From Crocodylus rhombifer (lineage: Eukaryota > Chordata > Crocodylia > Crocodylidae), in assembly GCA_038503035.1 (NCBI GenBank), contig JAVSML010038852.1:1-64000 (forward strand): a stretch of DNA of 64,000 nucleotides, given 5' to 3'. Under the pieces are notes generated by a model. It was not told the origin of the DNA. It ran no database searches and saw only the letters and a program-made list of their open reading frames with translations. Positions 12,546-23,634 of the stretch are shown in pieces; position 1 is the first letter of the stretch, and every line of letters begins with the position of its first letter. The position numbers and the translations under genes were made by a program.

Positions 12546-14184
12546 TGTATCTTACTTAAGGAGGTGTACCATATTTATAAATATCAATGTGAAATATCTT
12601 ACAATTTGGTGATTTTCTGTTTTACCATATCAATAAGAAATTCCTCATGCATTGTATGTGATTTTGGCCATACAAATGACAGCTCCTGTGCAGCAAACAG
12701 TATTTTTTGCAAGCATATGGAAGAACCCCTGAAGAGATTCTGATTTGGATCAAATGAGTGACTGATAGAGTTAGAGACTGCAATGTGAGGGGTCTGTTGT
12801 TACTTGTTACAGCAAGAGCTGTTTGTCTCTTTCTGGAACAAAGCTTCAGTGCATGTTCACTCACAGCCTTCTCTGTCTTTTCATTGTGTGCACATACCAA
12901 ACATTACAAATATAGCATTACAGTACACTGTTCAACCCACTGGCAAAACAAGCCTCTAGGCAGAATGCTGGTCTCATTTATGCCTGTTCAGCCTCACTGA
13001 AGTTTGGTCAAGAGATAAATAAAAGCAGAAAATTAGAATCACAGCGCATATATTGATCAGTTATAAACTGTCCAATGTCCATGCATGCAAATGTTGAATG
13101 CAAGAGAAAGAGTATAATTTATAATATGAAGACTCCAGTGATAGAGGAATATATACCTCAGGCTTGGTACTTAGGACTTGACACTTACCAGGTACAAAAA
13201 TGGACTAAGGGACTTTCATTAGCGATTTTCATTAGGGACTGAGGACTTTTATATCAGCGCCCAGAGTTTACTAAGAGCAAGACTGATTACTGAATATCGT
13301 GAAAAAAGAAAATTAATCTGACTTGTAACAAAATTATGAATCTCTTTCAGTGTTCATACCTATTCTTATGGTAAGCTGTGTCTATGATATTCACTTGGAC
13401 TAGTAACAATAATGTTTTATTAGCAAAATGTAGGCCTGATATTCATTTACATTCATACCATTTACACTGTAAGTAATATACACCCATGTTAAGGTCTCTT
13501 TACATTGCCTGTACAGTACAATGTGAACTTACTGTAAATGAGAATTAAACCTTATGCAGTGTAATAGATTTGGAAAGAATAATGAATTACATTTTCTGAG
13601 TGTTTAATGGGTGCCTGCAAAAAAAGAACTGTTGCTTGTAGCCTGGGATAGAAGTTGATTAGGTTAATATACTATTATTATTTTTTATTGCTAGTAATGC
13701 AGTATGAGGATTAGGATAGAGAAGTTACACATTCTACCTGTGAAAATGACTGCAATTACACAAGAGCCAAAGACAAAATACTTGGTATCCATATGTTACA
13801 CCAAAGTAGAAGCCAAGTACCTGCCTATTATATGAAACTGAACCCTAATTTCACCTTACTGAAGTCTCTTCCAGATTGTCAGGGTCACAGGAGGAATACA
13901 GAAAGAGACAAGAGCTTAGAAAATATGTGTACATGTATATATTTTTTTAAAGTATCAAACTGATGAACAATCTAAAGAGTAAGAGAAAAGACACCAACCA
14001 TTTTTGGAAACCTGTAGCAGGGAAAATGATCACTTATATGTACCACAGATATGTAAGTGATTTAAATCCTCCTCTCTGTTGTGGGAGACAAGGGAAATTC
14101 CTTTAGCCTTTCATTGTCAGGGAGCTTACTTTATGGAAGTTTGGATTTTAGCTAGTGAACCAAGAGAGCACATAAGTTCCCAAG
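12546..14184. other. AT-rich sequence, nothing recognised
   Basis: No gene or named repeat. A small local duplication ('actttcattag', 'attttcattagggact') occurs at about 13,212-13,245. Confidence 0.45.
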
Positions 14185-14300
14185 TTAGAACTCTTGTGTG
14201 GCCCTTAGCAAGTTACTTAATCTCATCTGCAAAAAATAATGGTAACAGTCCTTCCCTACAAAGATTGCCAGGTGTTCAAATATAAAAGACCTTTTATCAA
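14185..14300 (+). repeat. MIR-like SINE fragment
   Basis: 'cttgtgtggcccttagcaag', then 'ttacttaatctcatctgcaa', then a run like 'aaaataatggtaacagtcct' and 'ctacaaagattg'. This is the MIR order: 'tgtgaccttgggcaagtcac', 'ttaacctctctg', 'taaaatggggataataata', 'tacctcacaaggttgt'. Plus strand; the 5' tRNA-like head is unclear. Confidence 0.62.
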
Positions 14301-14432
14301 TATACTAGATTTGAGAATATGTTTTATTTGCACCCCTTTATGACCTGCTTGCACAGCAGAATTTCACCAGCTTCACTTAAACACGGCCAGCTGTGCCATT
14401 GTTTCAGAGGAAGGACTGAATTCCTCTCAGGG

Positions 14433-15656
14433 GGGTATGTCTACACATGCTATTAATTTGAAGTAGGCTTAGTGTGCAGCAAAAATACTGTGCTGTAGGC
14501 ATATAGGGGAGCATATCTATATGTGCTCCCTCTTGGGAGCAGATTTGCTCCTGATGGGAGTAGCCTGGTACAGGGCTGCTCTGATGCTCTGCTCTGTCCT
14601 TCTGCAGCAGCCAGAGGGAAGTCATCCATGCCATTGGGAGGGGACCTGGTGTACACAAGAGAGAGCTGCTCTTGCATCAGGAAGAGGTCACCTGGCCCCA
14701 TTCATATCCAGACACAGCTGCCAGCCAGCCCCCTGCTGGGCAAGGGGCTTGCTGGGAGCTGTCTGAAGTGTGGGGCAACTGTGGGCGAACCTTCTGCAAG
14801 GCAGGGGAGCATGGGGCTCACTGGCAGCTGCCCTGCTTGACACGGCACCAGCTGTGTGGGATGGGGGAGGAGGGGCTGGGAATCCAGGGCTCACTTGTCC
14901 CCTAGAGCAACCAGCTCCATGCGGGGTGCAGGAACAGGGGGCAGAGAGCTCTCCAGTCCTAGCCCTGGTCAGTTCCCAGCTCCTGGAGTGGGAGCTGGGG
15001 AGCTGAGTAGCTCCAGGATTGGGGACAGAGAGCTCTCTGTCTCCTGTGGCCTGCTGCTGGCTAGGCTTTCCCAGCTAGCATCTACACATTTTTTACTGTG
15101 CAGTATCTACTGTGTAGTTAGGTACAACATGTATTTATAGGTACAGTAAAATCCCTGTTATCCAGCATGAGTGGGGAATGGGGGATGCTGGTAAACTAAA
15201 AGTACTAGTTACCTGAGGCAGAGGGTTTCTGGCTGGACACAGAGTTGGGGAGAGGGGCAGAGGTGGTGGTGGCTGTGTGCAGAGAGGCGGCAGGACAGGA
15301 GGGTAGGTGGCAGTGGCCACCATGTGCAAGCTTTCCCTGTCTGCTGCCCAGCACAGCAGAAGGCAAAGCGGTGTGGCGCCATGTGTGTCCTGCTGCTTTC
15401 AGCAGCGCAGTGGGAAGCAAAGTGGCATGGCGTGGTGCTGTGTGCATCCTGCCACTTTCAGCGTGGTGTGGCATAGAAATTCCGGACAATAAAGTATTCC
15501 AGTTGGTGAAGTACCGGATAACAGAGATTTTGCTGTAGTAGTAACTGTGCAGCACACTGATTTACTGTACAGTATGTGAGCATGTGTAGATGGTGATGCT
15601 TTACTGCATGCTAGAATAATTGACTGCACAGTAAAGTGTCTCATGCAGACACACCC
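14433..15656 (+). mobile_element. long TIR element with GC-rich core and nested Tigger
   Basis: Left end GGGTATGTCTACACATGC; right end CATGCAGACACACCC. The flanks AGGG (14,429-14,432) and AGGG (15,657-15,660) are compatible with a short target duplication of 3-4 bp. The subterminal parts share 'tactgtgcagta' blocks with the short TIR family. The core (about 14,520-15,060) is GC-rich and resembles the core of the 26.9-kb element ('ctgcagcagccag' and its surroundings). Overlapping open frames through the core on both strands are a composition effect. A Tigger-like element is inserted at 15,144-15,535. Confidence 0.7.
15144..15535. mobile_element. non-autonomous Tigger-like (Tc1/mariner) element
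   Basis: A 392-bp element flanked by TA on both sides (15,142-15,143 and 15,536-15,537). The left end is CAGTAAAATCCCTGTTATCC; the right end, read inward, is CAGCAAAATCTCTGTTATCC. This is the classic Tigger/pogo terminal repeat (CAGT..AACC...TTATCCGG). The GC-rich interior has no DDE transposase, so it needs an enzyme supplied elsewhere. It sits inside the 14.4-kb TIR element and is therefore younger than it. Confidence 0.85.
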
Positions 15657-15793
15657 AGGGAACCTAAATAAGAATTTGCTTACAGAGAGAAAGTTCAAAG
15701 TTAAATGCTTTTCTGTGTCCTATCCCCCACCAACCATGCGCTCAATGTTCGTGGGTAAATTTTCCTAGTATTTCAGCCGCCCTGCATGAGTAA

Positions 15794-16014
15794 GAACACA
15801 CATGTGATAAGACACTATTTCGTAGTGGTTACTGTGCATTTATTTAGTACTGTAGAGTTACTGAACAGTAGTGCTGGTGAATGCTTTTTAAGTGACGTTA
15901 CTGCACAGTAGGCTAATAATACTGTGTAGTAGTGTATTAGCAGTGTTGGTGCTGTGACGCTACTGCACAGTATTATTTGGCTACTGTGCAGTCAGTATCT
16001 TTTGTAGGTGCACC
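15794..16014 (-). mobile_element. short TIR element (MITE), family A, copy 3
   Basis: Read on the minus strand it starts GGTGCACCTACAAAAGATAC and continues 'tgactgcacagtagccaaat', then 'cactactacacagtattatt' and 'tactaaataaatgcacagta', following copies 1 and 4 block by block. The distal end is decayed (expected GTGTAGACACACCC, here weakly preserved), and no target duplication is visible. Confidence 0.65.
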
Positions 16015-18164
16015 TGATGCCTAGTTGTATATATGCTTTTGGGTTGTTTTTTTGTTTGCTTTGTTTTTTAAGCAAAGCTGCTGCCTCCCCTACTATTTGG
16101 TTAGGATTCTGGACTATTATTAGATCCAATTCTAGCTCTGCAGCTGGTACCTGTAAGGATGGACCTGGATTTGTTTGTACAACTCAGATCAAATACTGTT
16201 TTTAATTTAAAAAAATGATGCACATATAGAACATTTTTGCTTGTCCAAGAACAGTGTTGTTCTATCTAAGTGGGAACCAAGGTATTTACATAACATAGGA
16301 AAGGCCTTTCTCACATTATTACCAGTACAGCTGAGAGAAAATTTGGCCAGAAAACTCATTTCTATCAGAATTACATTTCAGTTTTCTGATCACAAAATAG
16401 GGACACATTTGATGCATTTTGCTAACTTTTTTGACCATTTTTCTAATCAACTTGGGTCACTTTTAGTGTCAGTCATCTCTATGTTGAAGTCTTTTACATA
16501 GTGGTTCTCCCACTCTCAGAAATTCAAAATGAAATGCATATGATGACTACAAATTTGAAGGAGGTGATTGTGAACACAGGATCCAAAAACAAATCCCAAT
16601 GGATATAAAGTTGGCTGCAGGCAGACAGAATTCGCCATTTATTTTATTTCTCTAACTTGATATGTATTTTTCTGCCTGGCCTCAATTGACAAAGATTGTG
16701 ACAGTAGTTGTGAGAGACATTTCTATGCACACAGCTCTCAAAACTGCTATTGGTAAATTATAGCTTCTATTTCAAAACACCAATAAACATGATTGTGTCT
16801 AATTGCAGACTAGCAGTAACACCAAGTAATTTTTCTTCTGTAATATTACCTTATTACAAATACAACCCGAAAACAATAAATGTGATTATCCTATATGTAT
16901 AAGAATACATTAAAACAAATGCATACTCCCCAAGATCATTTTTTGGGCATTATTTCTTCCCTTAACCTTGCCTTGGTGAAGACTGAATTTTTTATTCATG
17001 TTATTGTTATGTACTTTTTCACTGCAGTTACTTTTTAGTTTTTCAACCAACTGATATTTGTTTGGGAGGCTGCATCTTAAAATTCCAGTAATATAGGTAT
17101 TATCATGATTAGATTAAATCTGCCTTTTAATAACATTCGTTTAAAATTATAATTAGGGATGGACAGGTTGGTTCTGACTTTTGCTTTGATAATCTCAGTT
17201 CTGTCCGCAAAAAGTCCCATTTATTTTGATTAAATCAAAGAAAAGCTGTGTTATACTCTATAGCTAAAATGAAAGGTCAGACGGTTAGAGTTTTGGTAAA
17301 ATGCCTAAAATGTTCTGCTCTTTGCACAGTACGTTTTCTGTAACTTTGTAATTTCCCATTTGCTGACTATTTACACTATAGGAAAGTGACATCCTTGTGA
17401 AATTAACTCTCAAAATGTCCTTGTAGATACTACTGAAGAAGTTGAAGGCTAATTTGTACTTTTATTTTTTTTTGCTCCATTCCTCGCCTTCCTTTCAGCC
17501 ATTTCCCTACCAGTGCTTATTACACTCACAACTAAATTTATTCATATAATCATATTTGCTTTCAAGAAAAGTAAAACAGGTTTTAGCCCAGTATTTAGTT
17601 TTGTTCACTTGGCTGAGAATAACATTTAAAACTTTTTAAGAGGGGGACAACTCCACATCAAAGAGTAAGACAAGCAGATATCCAGCCTATTAATATTCAT
17701 TTTACAAGAAAACAGTAACATTCAGTTGGTATCCATCTCCCTTACCCCCCAGTGATAAAATTGGTTTTAATTGCTGATTTTTTTTATTTGCGGGGGGTGG
17801 GGAGGGGGCTGACTGTTTACATATCAGATGAAGGCTTTGCAGGAAGGAGTGTAATGTCATCTTTACAACTCAGATACTGAACACTTGATCAAAAGCTCGT
17901 TAATCTTGTCACTTATGCTGATGAAAATAGGTGTTCACAAATGTGAGTTTTTTTAAACAGGTAACAATGATACATTACTGAGCAAACATTGGTCAGAAAA
18001 CCATACTGGCAGTAGGAGGTAGGAATGTCTGTGGCTACTCCTCAGAGAGTCACTGCATAAAGGACAGAGGAGTAAAGGATCAGACCTCATGTCTCTCTTT
18101 TCCTATATCTCCCTTGCTCTCTCTTTCCAGGCCAAATGAATCCTGTTCTGAACAGTGCACAGCT
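16015..18164. other. AT-rich sequence, nothing recognised
   Basis: No gene, RNA or named repeat. A G-rich tract at about 17,790-17,812 could form a quadruplex. Open frames are short and lack family motifs. Confidence 0.45.
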
Positions 18165-18320
18165 TCAACATGCACAGAACTTCCTATAGTAAGGTAGTCT
18201 GGGCACTCTTCTGTGAGAAATGTTGTGGGTTTGACTCTCCTCAGGCAGAAGAAGAAACTTAACTTAGGTTTTCCACACCCTGGGTAAGTATTCTAACCAC
18301 TAAGCTATCGCATGAAGTAT
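18165..18320 (-). repeat. tRNA-derived SINE relic
   Basis: On the minus strand a pol III A-box-like motif 'tagcttagtggttaga' (about 18,291-18,307) is followed by a B-box-like 'gagtcaaaccc' (about 18,228-18,238). Order and strand fit a tRNA-derived SINE head rather than an intact tRNA: the spacing is long and I find no cloverleaf. It is an old copy. Confidence 0.5.
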
Positions 18321-18569
18321 GGGCTCATCTCCTCCTGCCATCTTTGAAAAGAAAAATGGCCTCTGTTTTATCTTCGAAGGAAAGATATAGGCAAGGCATC
18401 TGCCTTCAGGAGAGGGGCAGAAGCATGTCCCTACAATGTCGGCCCTTTTTAAGCCACACACCTGTGCTCACTATTACATATAGATTGGAAGCTCAGTATG
18501 CTGGCTTTTGGTGGCTCCCTGCATAGTGCTGGCTTCTGAGGCACTTACCTCTCCCTGTACATTACATAG

Positions 18570-19522
18570 TGTCAAAGATCTAAGTCTTTGATTTCAGATG
18601 CCGATGGCAAAAGGTCAGATGACAAAAGGTCAGAGGTTAACACAACAAACTCTGTAATTGTAATTTATGCCTCTGTATTAACAGTGCTGCATATACACAC
18701 CCCTGTCTGTGCCTCATTTCAAATTACTTGAGCTTTTCATACGAAAGAGACAAACTGACCTTGACGGCCCAGCATGAAAGATAAAGTACCTATAGTAACG
18801 AGATTAGCTGACTTTAGTAAAGTTGTAGAATTAAATATACTATGCGCGTCATCCTGTGACCAAACAGAACAGTACCACCCAAGTAAAAATAAACCCCCTT
18901 TTTTATGAAACCTGAGCAAACAAAGAAAGCACAAGTGCCAACACATTAATTATTTATAATTGGCGTATAGTAATTGGTCACCTGTGTCAAATAAAACTTT
19001 GAAAGAACTTCCGCCCAAAGCAGAGAACAGAGAGAGAGAGCAGAGAATGGAGAACTGTGTATACACTCAAGAAGAACAGATTGTGCACAATGAATGTTAT
19101 CTCTTCTGCCTATGTATTTTTTTTTATTTTTTTTTGGCGTACCCCGTCTCGTCTTACCGGTCCGTTTATCTCTTTATCTTTAACGTTATCTTTCTTATCA
19201 AGAGCTCTTAGTAATCTGCAGACCGCAACGGCTTATATGAATCGCTTGGAAGCAACTCTCTTACCCACCCTGTAAATGCTGAGTAACATGATATCTGCAT
19301 GCTGTAACTGAATCAATCAGCTCCTCTTCCTACGCTGCAAGCCATCAGTAGTGTAAGTAAAATAAACTTTTGTGTAACCATCACGCTGTGTTTAAATCAT
19401 CCTGACTCCTGCTCACCGTTATCACCCACCTGCCCGGTCATAAATCCCCCTCCTCGTGCCAAGCCGGTCGTGCCGACCCAGGCTCGCAGGTCAAGGGTGC
19501 ACCGGCGTTATGGGGCACAACA
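18570..19522 (+). repeat. probable solo LTR of an endogenous retrovirus
   Basis: A 953-bp block starting TGTCAAAGATC and ending GGGGCACAACA, flanked by the 5-bp direct repeat CATAG (18,565-18,569 and 19,523-19,527). TG...CA ends plus a short target duplication are the LTR signature. An AATAAA polyadenylation signal lies near 19,361 and is followed by a CpG-containing U5-like tract, which gives the plus orientation. CpG content is high compared with the surroundings, hinting at a fairly recent insertion. No gag, pol or env lies beside it, so it is a solo LTR. A second CATAG-TG at 18,522 gives an alternative left edge. LTR class was not determined. Confidence 0.6.
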
Positions 19523-19594
19523 CATAGAAGACCTAAGAACCTAATTTATGACACTGTATTCCACTCCAAGAGCCAAGTTAAGCATTGGCACATC

Positions 19595-19765
19595 TAATCT
19601 TTAGCCATCAGAGTGTTTTGTTTTGTTTTTAAATCTGTCTGTAAGTGACTTATGTAAGGTTTTGCCACAAGCTTGTGGCAGAATAAAGACTTGCACAGCC
19701 AAGCCTCCAAAGTGTCACGGTAATATCCTAACCACTGAACCATCCTTCCTTTAAATATAGATGGC
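19595..19765 (-). repeat. MIR-like tRNA SINE
   Basis: Read on the minus strand: 'ggatggttcagtggttagga' (A-box-like head), then 'ttattctgccacaagcttg', then 'cttacataagtcacttac'. This matches the order of MIR-type SINEs ('ctctgccacttactagctg' and 'gcaagtcacttaacct'). It lies just beyond the LTR and is heavily diverged. Confidence 0.58.
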
Positions 19766-19950
19766 TTTCCCCAGCACACAGCAGTAGAGAAACAATCAAT
19801 GCTGGAATTTGGTAAGCTATCTATGGTGGTCATGGTGTCCCGAAAGCTACAAAGATATACATCACCATAGAAATCTAGGGCACCAGTACATACCACAGGG
19901 TTTAATGCTCATTAAATTAGATAGGTTTATGAAATTTAAATATATTTATT

Positions 19951-20055
19951 TTGGAGCGTTGCATCAGTCTTTGCAAGTACCAGGTTTTTGAATGAGTTAA
20001 GCTTTGGAGCATCACACCAATGTTTGCACATACTTGTTTTTTGAACAAATTAAGT
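19951..20055 (+). repeat. two-unit tandem repeat, period 53 bp
   Basis: Unit 1 starts 'ttggagcgttgcatcagtct' at 19,951 and unit 2 starts 'ttggagcatcacaccaatgt' at 20,004. Both continue 'ttgca..tac..g.tttttga' and end near 'gagttaag'/'aaattaag'. The units differ at roughly a quarter of positions. No function is evident. Confidence 0.7.
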
Positions 20056-23000
20056 ATGGTCCCTGGCTGGTGCCCCAGGAGAGTGGGACAGTCTAGTGCT
20101 GCCCTCCCAGCTCAGGGCCCCCCAACCTGTGCTCTGCCATGCAGCTGTGGGAGCACGGGGCTGGCAAATGTCACAAATAAAAAAGCAGAAGCAATGTGAA
20201 AATGGAAGCAATTCAAAGGGGTGAACTACAAAAACTTGCATCACCATCTGGAGGACAAAGAGGGCTCATTACACATCTTTGAGTGCCTTTGCGTTTACAT
20301 GCAACAAATCTGACATGACATGGTGCTTTAATTCACAGCAAGTCAACCTAAACTACATCTGAGTTTTACTTTAATGCACCAGAAAGACTTTTAAAGCATC
20401 CAGAAAACCCACTCGTGCACAGTCATGCAATTGCAGTGCAAGAAAGGGCAAAAAACATGGCTTCTACAGAGGCCCCTAGTTTTTCATAACTCATAGCTAG
20501 TAAATTTTATGCTGTGAATCACACCTTATTAAAATGATAAGACTAGAGTCTCAGCAGACACAAAGCAACATAGCTTTTGCTTAGTCAGTTAGCTATGTTG
20601 GTTTATACCATCGAAGGATCTGAACTATCTGTTGCTTTCCTTGGTCACTCCCATTTTTTCACTATCAATTAGTAATGTAGTTTAATAAACATACAATTAT
20701 GACTTACAGAGGGGTTAGAAAACTTTGTCAGATAGTAATACTTAAAAAAAACCCCTCTCAGTGCTTTTGTTTTCCAACTTAATCATACATAATTTAAGCT
20801 TTTAAAAAACAAATGGTGGATCTTAGCCCTGGATTCTTGTTTCTTTTCTTTTTAATAAAATGTTTAAATATTTATTACCAATAGGGGCATGCATATATCA
20901 CATTCTATGGCAGTTCTATCAGTAGCCAATAGTTTCTTCAGTGTCATTCTTTGTTGTAGAATTAGCATTGCCACTGTTCTGTAACTGAGGGGCATCATAA
21001 ACTTCCGACTTTACATCATTACATTCCCTGCTATTTGGATAGGATTTGCAGTCTGTTCCCAAATTCTATTACTGAATGTGCTTTTTTGCTGGAAGGGAGA
21101 AGGAAAAAAAAGGAAGGGAAAGAATAAGCAACATTTTTATTAAACCTTTTTTTTTAGCTTTATGCTAGTTTTTTTTTCCTTGTAGACTTCCATGTATTTT
21201 TAATGATTTCTCTGTTGCTTATAGAAAGTTAGAAGGGGAGAAGACAGAATAGAAAGGGAGAAAGCACTCAGATAGAATAATTTAATTTTCTACTTTGTGA
21301 AGAGAAAAATCTGTCTCTGGGCTACAACTGGAAAAAAAAAAAGATGTTTTCTGTTAGTAGCTACTAATACTTTTTATTTAAAACCAGACTATGTTTTGAT
21401 CTCAATTTCTTTTTTCAGAAAACAAAGTCACATGCTTTACAATATCACTGTGAGGGTGATGCACATACACACTTCAATTTGAAAAGAAACAGGAGAATAT
21501 CACACCAGAACTGAAGATAACTTGCAAAAAACAACCCTTTGACAAAGCAAAGTCACACAAGCTTCTTGAAAGGAGGGGAAGTTCTCAGGTGTGCATTTTT
21601 CATAGCCTGATGCAGTTAGGGAGCTAAATAATAATAACTTCTAAATGTGCCACCTGATAATAGCTATTTAGCTAAATAATTAATGTGAAAGGTTTATTGT
21701 TTTTTTTTTGTTATTTCATGTGGCAGGCAAATGTATCATCACAGTTAAGGAGATAAGATCCACATCCTCAAACACCTTTATAGGCATTTGATTTCTCTGG
21801 GAATTAAGTGTCTTAAAGCCTTAAGTGAACAGTACAAACCACAACAATTGGTGATTTTGTGGCTGTACAATTATCTGTTGCATTTATGGGCAGTAGCATT
21901 GTGCAGAAGGCAGTGAAGGAGATGCCCTGCTAGCTAAGGTGATAGATAGATGTTCAGTTGTGGGGCTGCAATTTTTTGGGAAATTTGTAGGCTAGAAAAT
22001 GGCAGAAAGGGAGCAGAAAAAATTACAAAGTCACCTCAAAGGATGAACTTTCTAGTCAGAGGATAGTAGGGGCCTACTTCTTTGGTACCTCCAGGGGAGC
22101 CTTATAATTAACATGCTGACCTCTAACCTGCTGGGGAGGTGGAGGGCAAGCTGCCAATGATCAGTTGGCACTACTGAAGAGCAGTAGTTGCCAAGGACAG
22201 CCCCCTGCTGGAGAACTGCACCTCTTGTCCCTGCCACCCCTTGTAGTGCTCTTGACAGAGCTTCAGATCTTGTCCAGGTTCTTGCGGTGGCAGCAGGATG
22301 AGGAGCCCTTGCCCTAATCTTACCCCTTCACTCTGTGCCTGCTCACTCAATCCAGCTAAATGGGGAGGTGGCTGGGGGGGAGGGCAGTTAGGGTGAGGGA
22401 ATTCCTGTCATCGCTTAACTCCCCCCCGCGCTCCCTGGGAATGTTCAAGGCATTGTGGGAATGTCTCTTGGCCCTTTAATAGTGTTGGAGAGACCTGGAA
22501 CTGTTCAAGGGGTGAGGAGCTTAAAGAGTCCCAGTACTTTTCAAGCAGGCATGACACCAGGGTCCCAGCAGGGCTCTCTGACAGCTTGCTGCTGGGTGGG
22601 CTACCAGCGGGGTAGTACTCTCCCTCCCTCTTGGAGGGGGAGAGGGAAAGTCGGGAATGTGGAATTTTAGCAAGGTTGAGGTCCCCAGGATAACTAAGTG
22701 CAAGTGTACATGTGTTCCATGTGGTGCTAGAAAACTTTGCTTTCTGGCAAAGCTGCTGTTTGAAATAGCTAAAAGTTTGTGGCAGAATCACCATTTTGTT
22801 TTCTTCCACAAATTGCTTGCATAGCTGTACACTTACTTTTTGTGCTGGGAAAATGGCATTTTTCCTAACATAAATGTAGCAAAGCAAAGGTCAAGCAGAA
22901 TACCATCAAAGACAATGAAGGAATGGATGCAGGAGTAGCAACTGGTGTGCCCGTAAGGAGGCTGCAACGTATGCTTCACCTAGTCCTGGCATGATGGTTT

Positions 23001-23216
23001 AGATTCAGCACTTTCTTCCACATATCCTTAGGAAGTATGGCATTACTGGCAATGGCAGTGATGACACCGACTTTCTTCAGCTCTCACACCTCCTGTTTAG
23101 GCAGTAGACAATATGTATTCCTTACTCCTACCTAAATAAAAGCACAAGGATGAGTAAGAGACTTGCAGGCTCCTTCCCTGCACTGCACACCCTTAAAATG
23201 TGTAAATAGACAAGCA
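20056..23216. other. mostly unrecognised; one GC-rich block
   Basis: A GC-rich stretch at 22,040-22,690 contains a small C-rich/G-rich hairpin (about 22,619-22,643) and a 159-residue minus-strand frame with no recognisable domain. It has the feel of a non-autonomous element core, but I cannot see its ends. Elsewhere there are only A/T-runs. Confidence 0.4.
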
Positions 23217-23224
23217 AACTATAC

Positions 23225-23626
23225 CAGTGTTGCCCAACCTTTTGGTCCTGCTGGCTGGATGAATGGCGTGGGGTTAGTCTGCAAGCCAAATCACGTCCAT
23301 AGACCCAAACTGGTTCATGGGAGTGGCCCAGTCTGGGCGCGATCCAGTGGATGGAACTGGCTCAACCAGGGCACCATGTGAGGTGCCAGCCTGATGTGGG
23401 GCCCCCGCCCTATATGCTGAATCAAGACGCAGTCCCTGTCCCAGGCACATACACCTGATGGTATCTGTAGCCCTAGCTCCTGCTCATGAGACCCTCAGGG
23501 CTTGGAAATTTGGTAGTAGGGTGAGCAGTGGCAAGGAGAAATTCTGGACCCAGGGGGAACTATGGGGCAGATGACATGGCTCTGCTGACTGGACCTGGCC
23601 TGTGGGCTGGAGGTTGAGCATTCCTG
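23225..23626. mobile_element. hAT-type MITE with 8-bp target duplication
   Basis: A 402-bp element with ends CAGTGTTGCCCAACCTTTTG and, read inward from the right, CAGGAATGCTCAACCTCCAG. These are hAT-like terminal repeats (CAGTGTT.CCCAACC). Flanks AACTATAC (23,217-23,224) and AACTATGC (23,627-23,634) agree at 7 of 8 positions, the duplication length diagnostic for hAT. There is no transposase in its GC-rich interior. Confidence 0.85.
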
Positions 23627-23634
23627 AACTATGC

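Noticed and set aside
14403..15555. Many overlapping open frames on both strands around 14.4-15.5 kb as a possible gene
   Set aside because: Frames are open on both strands at once, the sequence is GC-rich and stop-poor, lies within TIR ends, and shows no domain or splice-like structure.
18165..18320. Functional tRNA gene
   Set aside because: A- and B-box-like motifs are diverged and too far apart, and no cloverleaf or terminator could be drawn.
22408..22887. 159-residue minus-strand frame as a gene
   Set aside because: No domain, low-complexity Ser/Pro content, and no supporting exon structure; probably chance in a GC-rich block.
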